Positions 43,565-51,596 of a stretch of 64,000 bases of DNA are shown in pieces; position 1 is the stretch's first letter, and the number at the start of each line of letters is the position of its first letter. Made by a program: the position numbers and the translations under genes. Source of the DNA: Methylomonas fluvii (lineage in GTDB: Bacteria > Pseudomonadota > Gammaproteobacteria > Methylococcales > Methylomonadaceae); assembly GCF_014850975.1 (NCBI RefSeq), contig NZ_JACXST010000001.1, positions 1,302,001 through 1,366,000 on the forward strand. The letters are read 5' to 3'. The notes beneath the pieces were generated by a model, which did no database searches, had not been told where the DNA came from, and was given only the letters and a program-made list of their open reading frames with translations.

Positions 43565-44577
43565 TAGCCATCGAACGCGGCAAACTGATCCCGGTCAGCG
43601 GCGACAATGATAGTCCTGATTTGGATAACGCCATTGACGTGCAATTCAACCCGTCCAGCCTGAAAGTCAGCCTGTCCAACACCTTGAAAGAAAACGCCCG
43701 CAACGGCAATAGCCGCTCGGCGCAGTTTGTCGATAAAAGCTCGTCTAATCTGACCATAGAATTGATTTTTGACACCACCTATATCGAGCAGCCCGGCGGC
43801 GCGGGCCAGGGTAGCGGGCAAACCGCCAGCAGTGCCGGCAGCAACAGCAGCTCCAAGAAAGCTATCGAGCAAGGTTCGGATGTGCGTTTGGAGACCAAAA
43901 AAATCGCTGATACCTTTATCAAGCCAGTAGAAGACGGCAAAAAGATGAAGGCGCCCAAACGCTGCCTGTTCCAATGGGGCGCGTTCGAGTTTTTGGGGCT
44001 GGTGCAAAGCTTTGACGAAACCCTGGATTTCTTTTCCCCGGAAGGCCGGCCGCTGCGAGCTACTGTGTCCTTAAAGCTCAGCGAGGACCGCTACCAGTTC
44101 CGTAACCGCGCCGTCGAACAAGCCGCCCGCAACACGCCCAGCCTGAGTTCCACCGGTGCCGGGCCGCAAGGCGGTTCCGGGCAAACGGCCGCGCCGGTGC
44201 CGGGAACTAGCGGCGAAGGCGCGGGCAATTGGCGCGATACCTCGCTGTTCAACGGCATAGAGTCGCCCAGAATGCCGTCGCTATCGGTGGTGGCGGTGCC
44301 GAGTGTGAGCCTGAGTGCGTCGATGGGGATTAGCGCAGGGATAGGCTTAGGTCTGAGTGCCGGCGTCAATATCAGTGGCGGTATCGGCGCCAATGTTTCG
44401 GCAAGCTTGTCAGCGTCGGTGAATGTTGGTGCTGGTTCTGTCAATAGCGCAGGGGGACAAAAGCGGCACCACAAGCGGTGGCATCGCCAAGTCCTGCATT
44501 CAAATTCGGCAACTCGGCGAGCTTGGGTACCGGCATCGAAGGTGCGTTTAACCCGGCTGGAAAAAAGGGCAGTCTGA
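43561..44577 (+). CDS. Afp7-like tube/baseplate protein (contractile injection system tube protein), frameshifted C-terminus
   Basis: 338-aa product. The N-terminal region (about residues 25-185) matches CIS tube/Afp7-type proteins: IDVQFNPSSLKVSLSNTLKENA, SSNLTIELIFDTTYI, CLFQWGAFEFLGLVQSFDETLDFFSPEGRPLRATVSLKL. A serine/glycine/alanine-rich low-complexity segment follows. Afp7 homologues usually carry a C-terminal LysM domain; none is visible. After a GGGGG run (44452-44456) the last 40 residues turn abruptly basic and aromatic, while the frame one base behind continues the low-complexity style to 44804; inserting one G would give about 414 aa. Confidence 0.82.
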   Translation: MIAIERGKLIPVSGDNDSPDLDNAIDVQFNPSSLKVSLSNTLKENARNGNSRSAQFVDKSSSNLTIELIFDTTYIEQPGGAGQGSGQTASSAGSNSSSKKAIEQGSDVRLETKKIADTFIKPVEDGKKMKAPKRCLFQWGAFEFLGLVQSFDETLDFFSPEGRPLRATVSLKLSEDRYQFRNRAVEQAARNTPSLSSTGAGPQGGSGQTAAPVPGTSGEGAGNWRDTSLFNGIESPRMPSLSVVAVPSVSLSASMGISAGIGLGLSAGVNISGGIGANVSASLSASVNVGAGSVNSAGGQKRHHKRWHRQVLHSNSATRRAWVPASKVRLTRLEKRAV

Positions 44578-44804
44578 ATGCCGCCCATATGCAAACAGGC
44601 AGTGCGTCGTTAAGGCCAGAAGCCCGGAATGCAGCTGCCAGTGGTCAAGCTGGCCCCGCAGCCTCCGGCTCGGCGGGTGAGAGGCCGCTCTCGACAGCCG
44701 CAGCTCAGCAAGCAGGGGCAAGGTCTGTGGGTCGCAAAAGTAGCGGCGTATCGGTAAGCAACTTATTAAAAGCCGCCGCCGACAGCGGCGTTGGATTTGA
44801 TTGA
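44478..44804 (+). CDS. Likely true C-terminus of the Afp7-like protein in a shifted frame
   Basis: A 108-codon open frame beginning at GTG inside the Afp7-like gene. It encodes SPSPAFKFGNSASLGTGIEGAFNPAG, then a G/S/A/R-rich tail ending NLLKAAADSGVGFD. Its composition continues that of the Afp7-like protein before the GGGGG run, and it has no ribosome-binding site, so it is best read as the displaced tail of that protein. It ends just before the DUF5908-like gene. Confidence 0.5.
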   Translation: MASPSPAFKFGNSASLGTGIEGAFNPAGKKGSLNAAHMQTGSASLRPEARNAAASGQAGPAASGSAGERPLSTAAAQQAGARSVGRKSSGVSVSNLLKAAADSGVGFD

Positions 44805-44817
44805 GCAGGAATCAGAC

Positions 44818-44985
44818 ATGCCGGTATTGATAGACGAAGTGATATTAGAGGTGCAAGACGGCGTCACCGAAACCGCTGAGCAACAACCGGCCGCGCAGCA
44901 AACACCGTTGGCGCCCGCGGAAATCGAGCTGGCGCAAATGCTGGAGTTGATCAGGCAAAGGCAGGACAGGTTGAGGATTGATTGA
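44818..44985 (+). CDS. Small DUF5908-like eCIS protein
   Basis: 55-aa protein starting MPVLIDEVILEVQDGV, followed by a Q/A-rich linker and a C-terminal helix (EIELAQMLELIRQRQDRLRID). Small proteins of this form (DUF5908) occur in many eCIS clusters between the Afp7-like and hub genes; their role is unknown. The ATG at 44818 has an AGGA ribosome-binding site; the frame is open back to 44791. Confidence 0.65.
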   Translation: MPVLIDEVILEVQDGVTETAEQQPAAQQTPLAPAEIELAQMLELIRQRQDRLRID

Positions 44986-45056
44986 ACGGAGGAAGTGGAG
45001 AACAAAAATTTTAATCCCCTCTTTCCTGCCCTCTCCCGGAGGGGCAATGCCGTTCG

Positions 45057-45130
45057 TTAAGCCGTTCGTGATGAGCCTGTCGAACCTGAACGGCTTAATC
45101 ATTCACCCTTCGACGAGCTCAGAGCGAACG
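45057..45130. repeat. REP-like palindromic element
   Basis: TTAAGCCGTTC (45057-45067) pairs perfectly with GAACGGCTTAA (45088-45098) around a 20-base loop that includes GAGCCTGTCGAAC. A second half-unit (CCCTTCGACGAGCTCAGAGCGAACG) follows. This GAGCCTGTCGAAC/TTCGACGAGCTC pair is a familiar dispersed gammaproteobacterial intergenic repeat; its copy number here cannot be judged from one window. Confidence 0.65.
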
Positions 45131-45204
45131 CTTAAGCCTTAATTTAACAGCATTGCCCTGAGGGGGAGGGGATTTGTACCAGGGTTTTAGGAGGCTTTGA
45201 GTAG

Positions 45205-45605
45205 CGGAAGGGTTTCCTTCCCGTATGCCGCGCCGAGCACCGGAGCTTTTGAACGGACAAATCGGCAGGATAGCCGATTTGCATGCGTAGCACCCGAAGG
45301 GCGAGGTATATGGATGTACCGAGTGAGCGGCCCGAAGGGGTGCGGCAAGGATGCCGCACGTTGCCGAAGGGGCAGGAAGCCCCTTTCGGCAACCCCGTTC
45401 AAAAGCGAGGAGCGCAGGGAATAAGCGGCATTCGGGTGGCTTTTCTTTTGGTGACTTTTCTTTGGCCAAACACAAATTCGCCTGGAGCGAATTTGAACAG
45501 CCACAGGCTGGCCCGCAGGGCGAAAACCAAGGATGGTTTTCGTAGCGAAAGTCACTCGGCTGTCGGTGCGAGAACCGACATTAGAAAAACCGTCGCGATA
45601 GCGAC
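45205..45605 (+). repeat. Hairpin-chain repeat, copy 1 (GGA-loop hairpins)
   Basis: A near-continuous series of hairpins read on the plus strand. Loops with GGA: AGGATA (stem 45258-45281), TATGGATG (45305-45320), AGGA (45340-45359), AGGAA (45361-45392), AGGAG (short, 45405-45415), CTGGA (45473-45495) and AGGA (45521-45542). Others: CAGCC/GGCTG (45498-45510), GCCC/GGGC (45511-45521), GTCGGT/ACCGAC (45562-45579), GTCGC/GCGAC (45592-45605). The 129 bp at 45337-45465 match 56902-57030 with five differences. GGA loops are the binding signature of CsrA/RsmA. Function is inferred, not shown. Confidence 0.8.
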
Positions 45606-45642
45606 ACATAATAAATAAACGACAATAAATAAGAACAGCACT

Positions 45643-46689
45643 ATGCCCGATTCCGCCTTCACCAGCTCCCGCCCGACGATCAAAATCGACGGCGAACAAC
45701 GCGAAGACCTGCAACAGGCCTTGCTGGCGATGCAGGTCAATCTGCCCTTACACGGCTATGCGCACGCCGAATTGCAGCTGTCTAATTGGGGTAGGCCGGA
45801 AGGTGGGCAAGATCCTGATTTTGCCTTGAACGACATCGCCTTGGGCGCCGGCGTAGAGATTGAAATGGGCAGCGATACCCCGCAAAATCTGTTCAGCGGC
45901 GAGATTACCGCTATCGAGGAAAGCTACGGCGAAGGCGCGCCCAACATCGCCCTGCTGTTACAAGACAAATTGCATAGACTGGCGCGCAGCCGGCATAACC
46001 GCAGCTTTGAAGATCAAAGTCCGGACGAACTAGTGCAAGCCATCGCCGGTGAGGCGGGCCTGCAAACCGATGCGTCATTGTCCGGCATCACGGCCACCTG
46101 GCACCAACTCAACGAAAGTGACCTGGCCTTTCTGTTGCGCATCGGCAACCGCTTCGATATAGCCGTGCGCTTGGCAGGCAATACCTTGCGGGCCAAGGCC
46201 GAAGAAGCCGATCCCAACCCGGTCGAGCTTAGCGCCCAGGACAGCGCTTTGAAAGTGCGCTTGATCGCCGATTTAAACCATCAACCGCTCAGCAGCCAGG
46301 CCAACGGTTACAACTTGGCCACTGCCGAGGCCGTGGATTTCAGCGCTGACGCGATGACGCCGGCACCCACCGGCACCAGTGCGGCGGCGGCTTTAGGCAA
46401 CCTAAGCTGGCCCGGCGCGGAAATTGTCCCGCAGCCGTTTCCCGGCACCAGCAGCGAAGCCGAAGCCTATGCCAAAGCCGCGTTCAAACGCCAAGCCAAA
46501 CGCTTTATTCACGGCGAAATTGTTTGCCAAGGCGAGGCCAGCCTAAAACCCGGCCGCGAGATCGAGTTGGACGGCGTGTCGCCGCGCCTGAAAGGTCGCT
46601 ACCAGATTGTGCATTGCGTGCATCGCTTCGATAACAACAGCGGTTTCGAAACGCATCTTAAAGTCAACAAAGGCGGATGGCAGTCATGA
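45643..46689 (+). CDS. eCIS hub protein (phage late control gpD/gp27-like)
   Basis: 348-aa protein of the gpD/gp27 hub family: a beta-barrel start (FTSSRPTIKIDGEQREDLQQALLAMQVN), FSGEITAIEESYGEGAP, LLQDKLHRLARSRHNRSFEDQSPDELVQAIAGEAG and WHQLNESDLAFLLRIGNRFDIAVRL, which is the typical gpD segment. It forms the trimeric hub between tube and spike. In Afp8/Pvc8 hub and spike are one VgrG-like chain; here they are two genes. The stop overlaps the spike ATG. Confidence 0.9.
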   Translation: MPDSAFTSSRPTIKIDGEQREDLQQALLAMQVNLPLHGYAHAELQLSNWGRPEGGQDPDFALNDIALGAGVEIEMGSDTPQNLFSGEITAIEESYGEGAPNIALLLQDKLHRLARSRHNRSFEDQSPDELVQAIAGEAGLQTDASLSGITATWHQLNESDLAFLLRIGNRFDIAVRLAGNTLRAKAEEADPNPVELSAQDSALKVRLIADLNHQPLSSQANGYNLATAEAVDFSADAMTPAPTGTSAAAALGNLSWPGAEIVPQPFPGTSSEAEAYAKAAFKRQAKRFIHGEIVCQGEASLKPGREIELDGVSPRLKGRYQIVHCVHRFDNNSGFETHLKVNKGGWQS

Positions 46690-47327
46690 ACAGTCACGCC
46701 TTAGGCAATCTGCACAGTTTGCAACTCGGGCAAGTCACCGACAACGTGGACCCGGACAGCCGTGGCCGCATCAAGGTGCGCTTGCTGGCGACGCAGATGG
46801 AATTATGGGCCAGTATCGTCGCACCGTCGGCCGGGCAGGGTTATGGCGCCAGTTTTGTGCCGCGCCTGGAAGAAATTGTGGTGCTGGCCTTCATCACCCC
46901 GGAAATGCCGCTGGTGCTGGGCAGCGTCTGGGCCGGTAGCAGCAGCGTGCCGGCAGAAGCCGATCCGCAGGAAGATCATTACGTGATCCGCACTCCGCAG
47001 GAAACAGTGTTGGATTTCGACGACGGCAACGGCCCGAAACTGGAGTTACGTACCCGCTCCGGTTACAAGATTTCGATAGACGAAGCCGGCGGTGGGGAAA
47101 TTGTCATCGAGCGTTCCGACCAAAGCGTCACCCTTAATAGCTCCGGCATTGCAGTACGCAGCAGCGGCAGCGTTACGGTGGATGCCAGCACGGTGACCAT
47201 TAACGCCAGCATGGTGACGGTGAATGCCAGTATGTCCAAGTTCAGCGGCGTGGTGCAAGCCGATACGGTGATCGCCACCGCGGTGGTGGGCAGTTCTTAC
47301 ACGCCGGGCGCCGGCAATATTTGGTAA
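46686..47327 (+). CDS. eCIS spike protein (gpV/gp5-like)
   Basis: About 213-aa spike protein. The N-terminal OB-fold (about residues 15-90) has LGQVTDNVDPDSRGRIKVRLL and LVLGSVWAG; a region with gp5-like repeats follows (VLDFDDGNGPKLELRTRSGYKISIDEAGGGEIVIE) and then a short-period beta-helix (SVTVDASTVTINASMVTVNAS). The overlapping ATGA at 46686 is the likely start; ATG at 46677 is an alternative. No PAAR tip domain is included. Confidence 0.9.
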   Translation: MNSHALGNLHSLQLGQVTDNVDPDSRGRIKVRLLATQMELWASIVAPSAGQGYGASFVPRLEEIVVLAFITPEMPLVLGSVWAGSSSVPAEADPQEDHYVIRTPQETVLDFDDGNGPKLELRTRSGYKISIDEAGGGEIVIERSDQSVTLNSSGIAVRSSGSVTVDASTVTINASMVTVNASMSKFSGVVQADTVIATAVVGSSYTPGAGNIW

Positions 47328-47333
47328 GGGATT

Positions 47334-48998
47334 ATGAAAACCGAGCAAACTCTGCATCCCATTAAACTGAAACCGCCGTTTTATCAGGAGGGCGGACAAT
47401 GCGGTTTGCATCGTTATCTGGATGCGGAGTTCATCAACCGCTTCAAGCAGGATATGCAGCGCCGCCAGTTCGATCTGCCACAGTTTAGCGCTTGGCAACA
47501 GGAAGAACGCCATAGCCGCCACGGCCAGCAGCCCGTGTTGCGCCTGCCTCTGCATCGGGCGTTTCATATTGTCAGTTGCGAAGTGGTCTGCGACCGATTT
47601 AGTGAGCCGGCGCTGGACCCGCAAAAAATCAGCTCGGCCGGCTTCGTGATTCGCCGACTGAGCGGTGGCCGTGAACAGGCTTGGATGCTGGAAGACGGCG
47701 AAGCCTTGGGGTGGCAAGACGCGCCCAGCGAATTGCGCGATCCGGATTTGCATCGCCGGCTGTGCGCCAATGGCGTACTGCACAACCGCGACGATCAGGC
47801 GGCATACAGCGGTGAGGAAGTGCATCCCTTGCATGTGTTAACAACCAGCGACGCCAAGCGTAAAACCCACACGCTGTTGTTCGGCTATTTGCCGCTGGGC
47901 GGTTTTTATTATCTGCGCGATGTTAGTCAGGCGTTCGATAGTGCCGATCAAGTGCAAACCGCCAGCGTCGCGGCAGCGATGTTGCCGTGGCCGTTCGGTT
48001 ATCGACAACCGCTGAATCAAACCTGGCTGACTGAACACAGCAAGCCTTTGGCGCAAGGCCTACCCAGCAAAGCTTTTTTTGAATTGCTGAGAATATTGGT
48101 CAACCGTTATCACCTCGGCGAAGCCGGCATCGCCGAAAATGCCGCGCTGGAAAACCAATGTCAACAGTTGTGGCTGTACGATGAAGCCAAATTGCCGGCC
48201 GGTCTGCCAAGCCAAGCCTATACCGAAACCAGCCAGGGCTTGTTCGCGCCGTATCGGCAACAAACCTTTTATAGCTATTTGCAAGCTTGCTTTGCTTTGG
48301 GTGGCGATAACCCGTTGGTGCGTTGGCTGATTCAACAAGAACAATTGATAGACGCGGTCGGCGGGCTGGACAAACTGGCGGCATTACCGGCCTTGCCGAA
48401 TGCCAATGGGGTTGGCAATTTCAATCTGACACTGTTGTTGCTGGCGGCCGATGCCCAGGAAATCCGCGTGCTGTTGGGGCAACGCCTCAGCGACCAAGCC
48501 TTGAATAAGGTCAAGGAAATCCCCTTGCCAAAATTCGCCCAAAATGCCGGTGATGTTTATCAAGTGGTGGCCTTCGTGCGCGCCAAAAATCAGCTCGGCC
48601 AGGAACAGATTCAATGGGCCAATGCCGACACCCGCAGCATACAGTTTCGGGTCGCCGCGCCCTTCGATCCGGATGCCAGTCGGCCGGCGCTGATTCAGAT
48701 GCCGTCACTGGCCGATTTGCGCCGCGGTCTGGCCAAGGGCGCGGCGATGATCACGCCCGCTGATACCTTCGATTTAATGAACAAACTGAAATTGAATAAG
48801 GGCGCCAGCGAAGACACGGTCAAAGACACGTCCGGCCCGGACTTTGGGATTCAATGGATTTGTTCGTTCAGCTTGCCGGTGATTACGCTAGTGGCGATGA
48901 TCTTGTTGATGATCATGATCTCCTTGCTGAATATCGTGTTTTTCTGGCTGCCGTGGGTACGGATTTGTCTGCCGTTTCCAAAGATTAAGGGAGATTAA
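47334..48998 (+). CDS. Uncharacterised eCIS protein with a C-terminal membrane hairpin
   Basis: 554-aa protein of no family I recognise. It is largely soluble with beta-rich and helical stretches, but residues about 510-545 are strongly hydrophobic (IQWICSFSLPVITLVAMILL, then LLNIVFFWLPWVRICLPF), forming one long or two short membrane segments close to the C-terminus. It sits between spike and gp25, the place of baseplate genes. A membrane-inserted baseplate-region protein is not part of the canonical Afp/PVC set and would fit a cell-anchored system. No signal peptide is visible, so the body would stay in the cytoplasm if inserted. Confidence 0.6.
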   Translation: MKTEQTLHPIKLKPPFYQEGGQCGLHRYLDAEFINRFKQDMQRRQFDLPQFSAWQQEERHSRHGQQPVLRLPLHRAFHIVSCEVVCDRFSEPALDPQKISSAGFVIRRLSGGREQAWMLEDGEALGWQDAPSELRDPDLHRRLCANGVLHNRDDQAAYSGEEVHPLHVLTTSDAKRKTHTLLFGYLPLGGFYYLRDVSQAFDSADQVQTASVAAAMLPWPFGYRQPLNQTWLTEHSKPLAQGLPSKAFFELLRILVNRYHLGEAGIAENAALENQCQQLWLYDEAKLPAGLPSQAYTETSQGLFAPYRQQTFYSYLQACFALGGDNPLVRWLIQQEQLIDAVGGLDKLAALPALPNANGVGNFNLTLLLLAADAQEIRVLLGQRLSDQALNKVKEIPLPKFAQNAGDVYQVVAFVRAKNQLGQEQIQWANADTRSIQFRVAAPFDPDASRPALIQMPSLADLRRGLAKGAAMITPADTFDLMNKLKLNKGASEDTVKDTSGPDFGIQWICSFSLPVITLVAMILLMIMISLLNIVFFWLPWVRICLPFPKIKGD

Positions 48999-49000
48999 GT

Positions 49001-49396
49001 ATGCGCACGCCGGTACCCGAGATTATCAGCTGGCCGCTGGGCAATATCGATGCCGACGGCCGCTTGAGCTGGACCCGCGACGATCAGAGTATCCGCGAAG
49101 TGATGCTGAATATCCTGCTGACCCGGCCCGGCGAACGCTTGCAACGCCCGACTTTCGGTGCCGGTTTATTAAACTTCGTGCATCAGCCCAATAACGAAAC
49201 CACCCGCCATCTGATTGCCGGCGTGGTGCGCAAATCGCTGGAAACCTGGGAGCCTAGAGTGGAAATCGACGAAGTGCAAGTGCAGGCCAGTCCGGCCAGC
49301 GTCGCCGATGTGCATATCAATATCCGCTACCGGCTGCGCAACAGCCAGCGCCCGGCGGAACTGGGATTCACGCTAAACCTGAGCCTGCCGGCTTGA
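49001..49396 (+). CDS. eCIS baseplate wedge protein gp25 (GPW/gp25 family, Afp9-like)
   Basis: 131-aa gp25/GPW lysozyme-like wedge protein. SIREVMLNILLTRPGERLQRPTFGAGLLNFVHQPNNETT contains the conserved GERLQRPTFG motif. It initiates sheath polymerisation at the baseplate. It follows the membrane-hairpin gene by 2 bp and precedes the gpJ-like gene, the normal gp25-gpJ-gpI order. Confidence 0.93.
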   Translation: MRTPVPEIISWPLGNIDADGRLSWTRDDQSIREVMLNILLTRPGERLQRPTFGAGLLNFVHQPNNETTRHLIAGVVRKSLETWEPRVEIDEVQVQASPASVADVHINIRYRLRNSQRPAELGFTLNLSLPA

Positions 49397-49415
49397 GGTT
49401 GCAAGAGAGGCCGTT

Positions 49416-51587
49416 ATGCCATTACCGGTACCGAATTTAGACGATAGACGCTTCGAGGATTTGGTTGCCGAGGCCAAGGCCCGGCTGGCCAGCCATTTGC
49501 CGGAACTGGCGCAGATTGCCCCCGGCGATCCGCTCAACAGCTTTGTGGATTTGTTCGCCTGGCTGACCGAAACCATTTTGTACCGCGCCAACTTAATTCC
49601 GGAACGCCAGCGCCGGGTGTTTCTGAATTTGCTGCAAATCCCGGTGCGCGCCGCCCGGCCTGCCAAAGGCATAGTCTGCATAGACGCCGGGCCGACCAGC
49701 GTGTTGCCGGCACCCTTGTTGGCAGACGGCAGCCAGCTCCGGGCCGGCAAACAGATTTTGACGGCGGTCGGTGAATTGCAACCCACCTGCCTGAGCTTGC
49801 AGGTGTTGATCAAACAGAAGCTGGAGGCTGCCGATCTAGCCGCACTGGGTTTGACCTTGCAGGACTTGCAGGAGCAATACGGTTTGCGCAACGGCCAACG
49901 TCCCGAGCCGTTTCAACCGCGCCGTTTCGAGCCGGTTAAAGAAGTGTTGGATTTAACCGGCAGTCTGGATCGCAGCTTTTACTTGGCTTGCATCGCGCCC
50001 CGGCAGTTGGAAGGCCAGATTGCCTTGCTGCGCAGTCATCTGGCCGGCGTGGCTTTCAATATCGGCATCGCGCCCGCCGATAATTTGGACGGCGACGCGA
50101 TCAATGAGTTAAATCCGCGCAAGCTGATCTGGGAGCTGGTTTCCACCGGCGAGGCCGGCGAAACGATTTATCTACCTTTGGATGTGCTGGCCGACAGCTC
50201 GAAAGGTGGCCGGCAAACCGGTGTGGTGCGCTTGCGCTTACCCAAAAATCCGGCGCTGTTTCAGGCGTTTGTGCCGACCGATCCGATGTTCAGCGGTGTA
50301 GGCGATAGGCCGCCGGAATTGGCCGATCAAGTCGAAGCCGGCCGGGTGGCGTTTTGGTTACGCTTGCGCTGTCCGGAACATCCCAACTTACAACTGGGCT
50401 ACCTGGCGCTGAATGCCGTTGATGTGCTGGCCCAAGGCTTGAAACAGGATTTGCTGGTGGGCATGGGGACCGGCCAGCCGGATCAGGTGGTGGTCTTGCC
50501 CGATCAAAATATCGAGGCTGCTACCTTGCAACTCGATGTCGAAGAAAACGGCGCTTGGGTACGTTGGCAACAAGTGGCTTTTCTCGCTGGGCAAGCCGCC
50601 GATGCCAGAGTGTATCGATTGAATCCGCAATCCGGTTATGTGTACTTTGGCGACGGTACGGTGGGGAGACGGCCGCCGTCGGGCAGCCGGATTCGTATCA
50701 CGGTTTATTTATTTGGTGGCGGCAGCGCCGGCAATTTGCCGGCCGGTACTATCAAGGAAGTGGTGAACGGCAGTTCGCGTTACAAGCTGCGTCACGAATG
50801 GCCGTTAAGCGGCGGCATTGATGCCGAAACGGTCGAGCAGGCGGAAAAACGCATCCCACAATTTCTGACCCATCGCAACCGAGCGGTGACGCAACAGGAT
50901 TTTAAAATCATCACCGAAGCCAATCCCATCAATCCGGTGGCCCGCGCCGAAGTTTTGGTGGGGTTTCTGCCTGGTGCCAGCATTCGTGCGGCGCGCGAGG
51001 ATGTGCCCGGGGTGGTCAGCGTGTTCGTGCTGCCGCCGGCCGAACCGGCTTTGGGACACACGCCCAAGCCCAACCAGGGCTTGTTGAAAGACGTGTTTGC
51101 CTATCTATTGCAGCGGACCATGGTCGGCACCGAATTGTATGTGTTAAGCCCGGAATTCGTGCCGATTGTCGTCAGTGTGAAAGTGCAGGTGCGCGACATC
51201 GAAACTGAACAACAAACCCTGCGCGATGTGCAGCAGACGCTGCTGGAATACCTGTGGCCGCTGGCGCCCGGTGGTGCGCGCGGTGCGGGTTGGCCTTTGG
51301 GCGGCGCGGTGCGCGCCAATGAATTATTGACCCAGGCGGCGCGGGTGGCCGGGGTGCAGGCCATCAATGCCTTGAGCCTGTTTCAGCGCGGTAGCAAGGG
51401 TTGGCGACGTTTGCCCGCCGACGAGCCGGTCAATTTGACTCAATACCAGTTGCCGGAATTGATGGGCGTGCGCGCCGATAGCGGTTCCGGCGCGCCGGCC
51501 TTGCCGGACGGCATCGGCTTGCTGGAAGGCCAAACCCCGGACGATAGTTTGGGGGTCGCGGTGCCGGTAATACCGGATATTTGTTGA
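49416..51587 (+). CDS. eCIS baseplate assembly protein (gpJ-like, Afp11/Pvc11)
   Basis: 723-aa protein typical of putative baseplate assembly proteins in contractile injection systems. N-terminus LDDRRFEDLVAEAKARLASHLPELAQIAPGDPLNSFVDLFAWLTETILYRANLIPERQRRVFLNLL; central FGDGTVGRRPPSGSRIRITVYLFGGGSAGNLPAG; then RNRAVTQQDFKIITEANPINPVARAEVL and a gpJ-like C-terminal domain. It forms the baseplate wedge with gpI and gp25. Confidence 0.93.
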   Translation: MPLPVPNLDDRRFEDLVAEAKARLASHLPELAQIAPGDPLNSFVDLFAWLTETILYRANLIPERQRRVFLNLLQIPVRAARPAKGIVCIDAGPTSVLPAPLLADGSQLRAGKQILTAVGELQPTCLSLQVLIKQKLEAADLAALGLTLQDLQEQYGLRNGQRPEPFQPRRFEPVKEVLDLTGSLDRSFYLACIAPRQLEGQIALLRSHLAGVAFNIGIAPADNLDGDAINELNPRKLIWELVSTGEAGETIYLPLDVLADSSKGGRQTGVVRLRLPKNPALFQAFVPTDPMFSGVGDRPPELADQVEAGRVAFWLRLRCPEHPNLQLGYLALNAVDVLAQGLKQDLLVGMGTGQPDQVVVLPDQNIEAATLQLDVEENGAWVRWQQVAFLAGQAADARVYRLNPQSGYVYFGDGTVGRRPPSGSRIRITVYLFGGGSAGNLPAGTIKEVVNGSSRYKLRHEWPLSGGIDAETVEQAEKRIPQFLTHRNRAVTQQDFKIITEANPINPVARAEVLVGFLPGASIRAAREDVPGVVSVFVLPPAEPALGHTPKPNQGLLKDVFAYLLQRTMVGTELYVLSPEFVPIVVSVKVQVRDIETEQQTLRDVQQTLLEYLWPLAPGGARGAGWPLGGAVRANELLTQAARVAGVQAINALSLFQRGSKGWRRLPADEPVNLTQYQLPELMGVRADSGSGAPALPDGIGLLEGQTPDDSLGVAVPVIPDIC

Positions 51588-51596
51588 GGGCGAGCG

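Larger units (their letters stand above)
44986..45642. other. Non-coding, repeat-filled gap inside the eCIS cluster
   Basis: 657 bp separate the DUF5908-like gene from the hub gene. It contains a palindromic REP-like unit (45057-45130) and one copy of the large hairpin-chain repeat (45205-45605). Short open frames here come from the repeat and are not supported as genes. A ribosome-binding site for the hub gene is not obvious before 45643. Confidence 0.7.

Noticed and set aside
45205..45714. Short open reading frames on both strands inside the intergenic repeats, some resembling proteins annotated in databases
   Set aside because: They are by-products of hairpin-rich repeat DNA, lack ribosome-binding sites and appear in both copies out of register.
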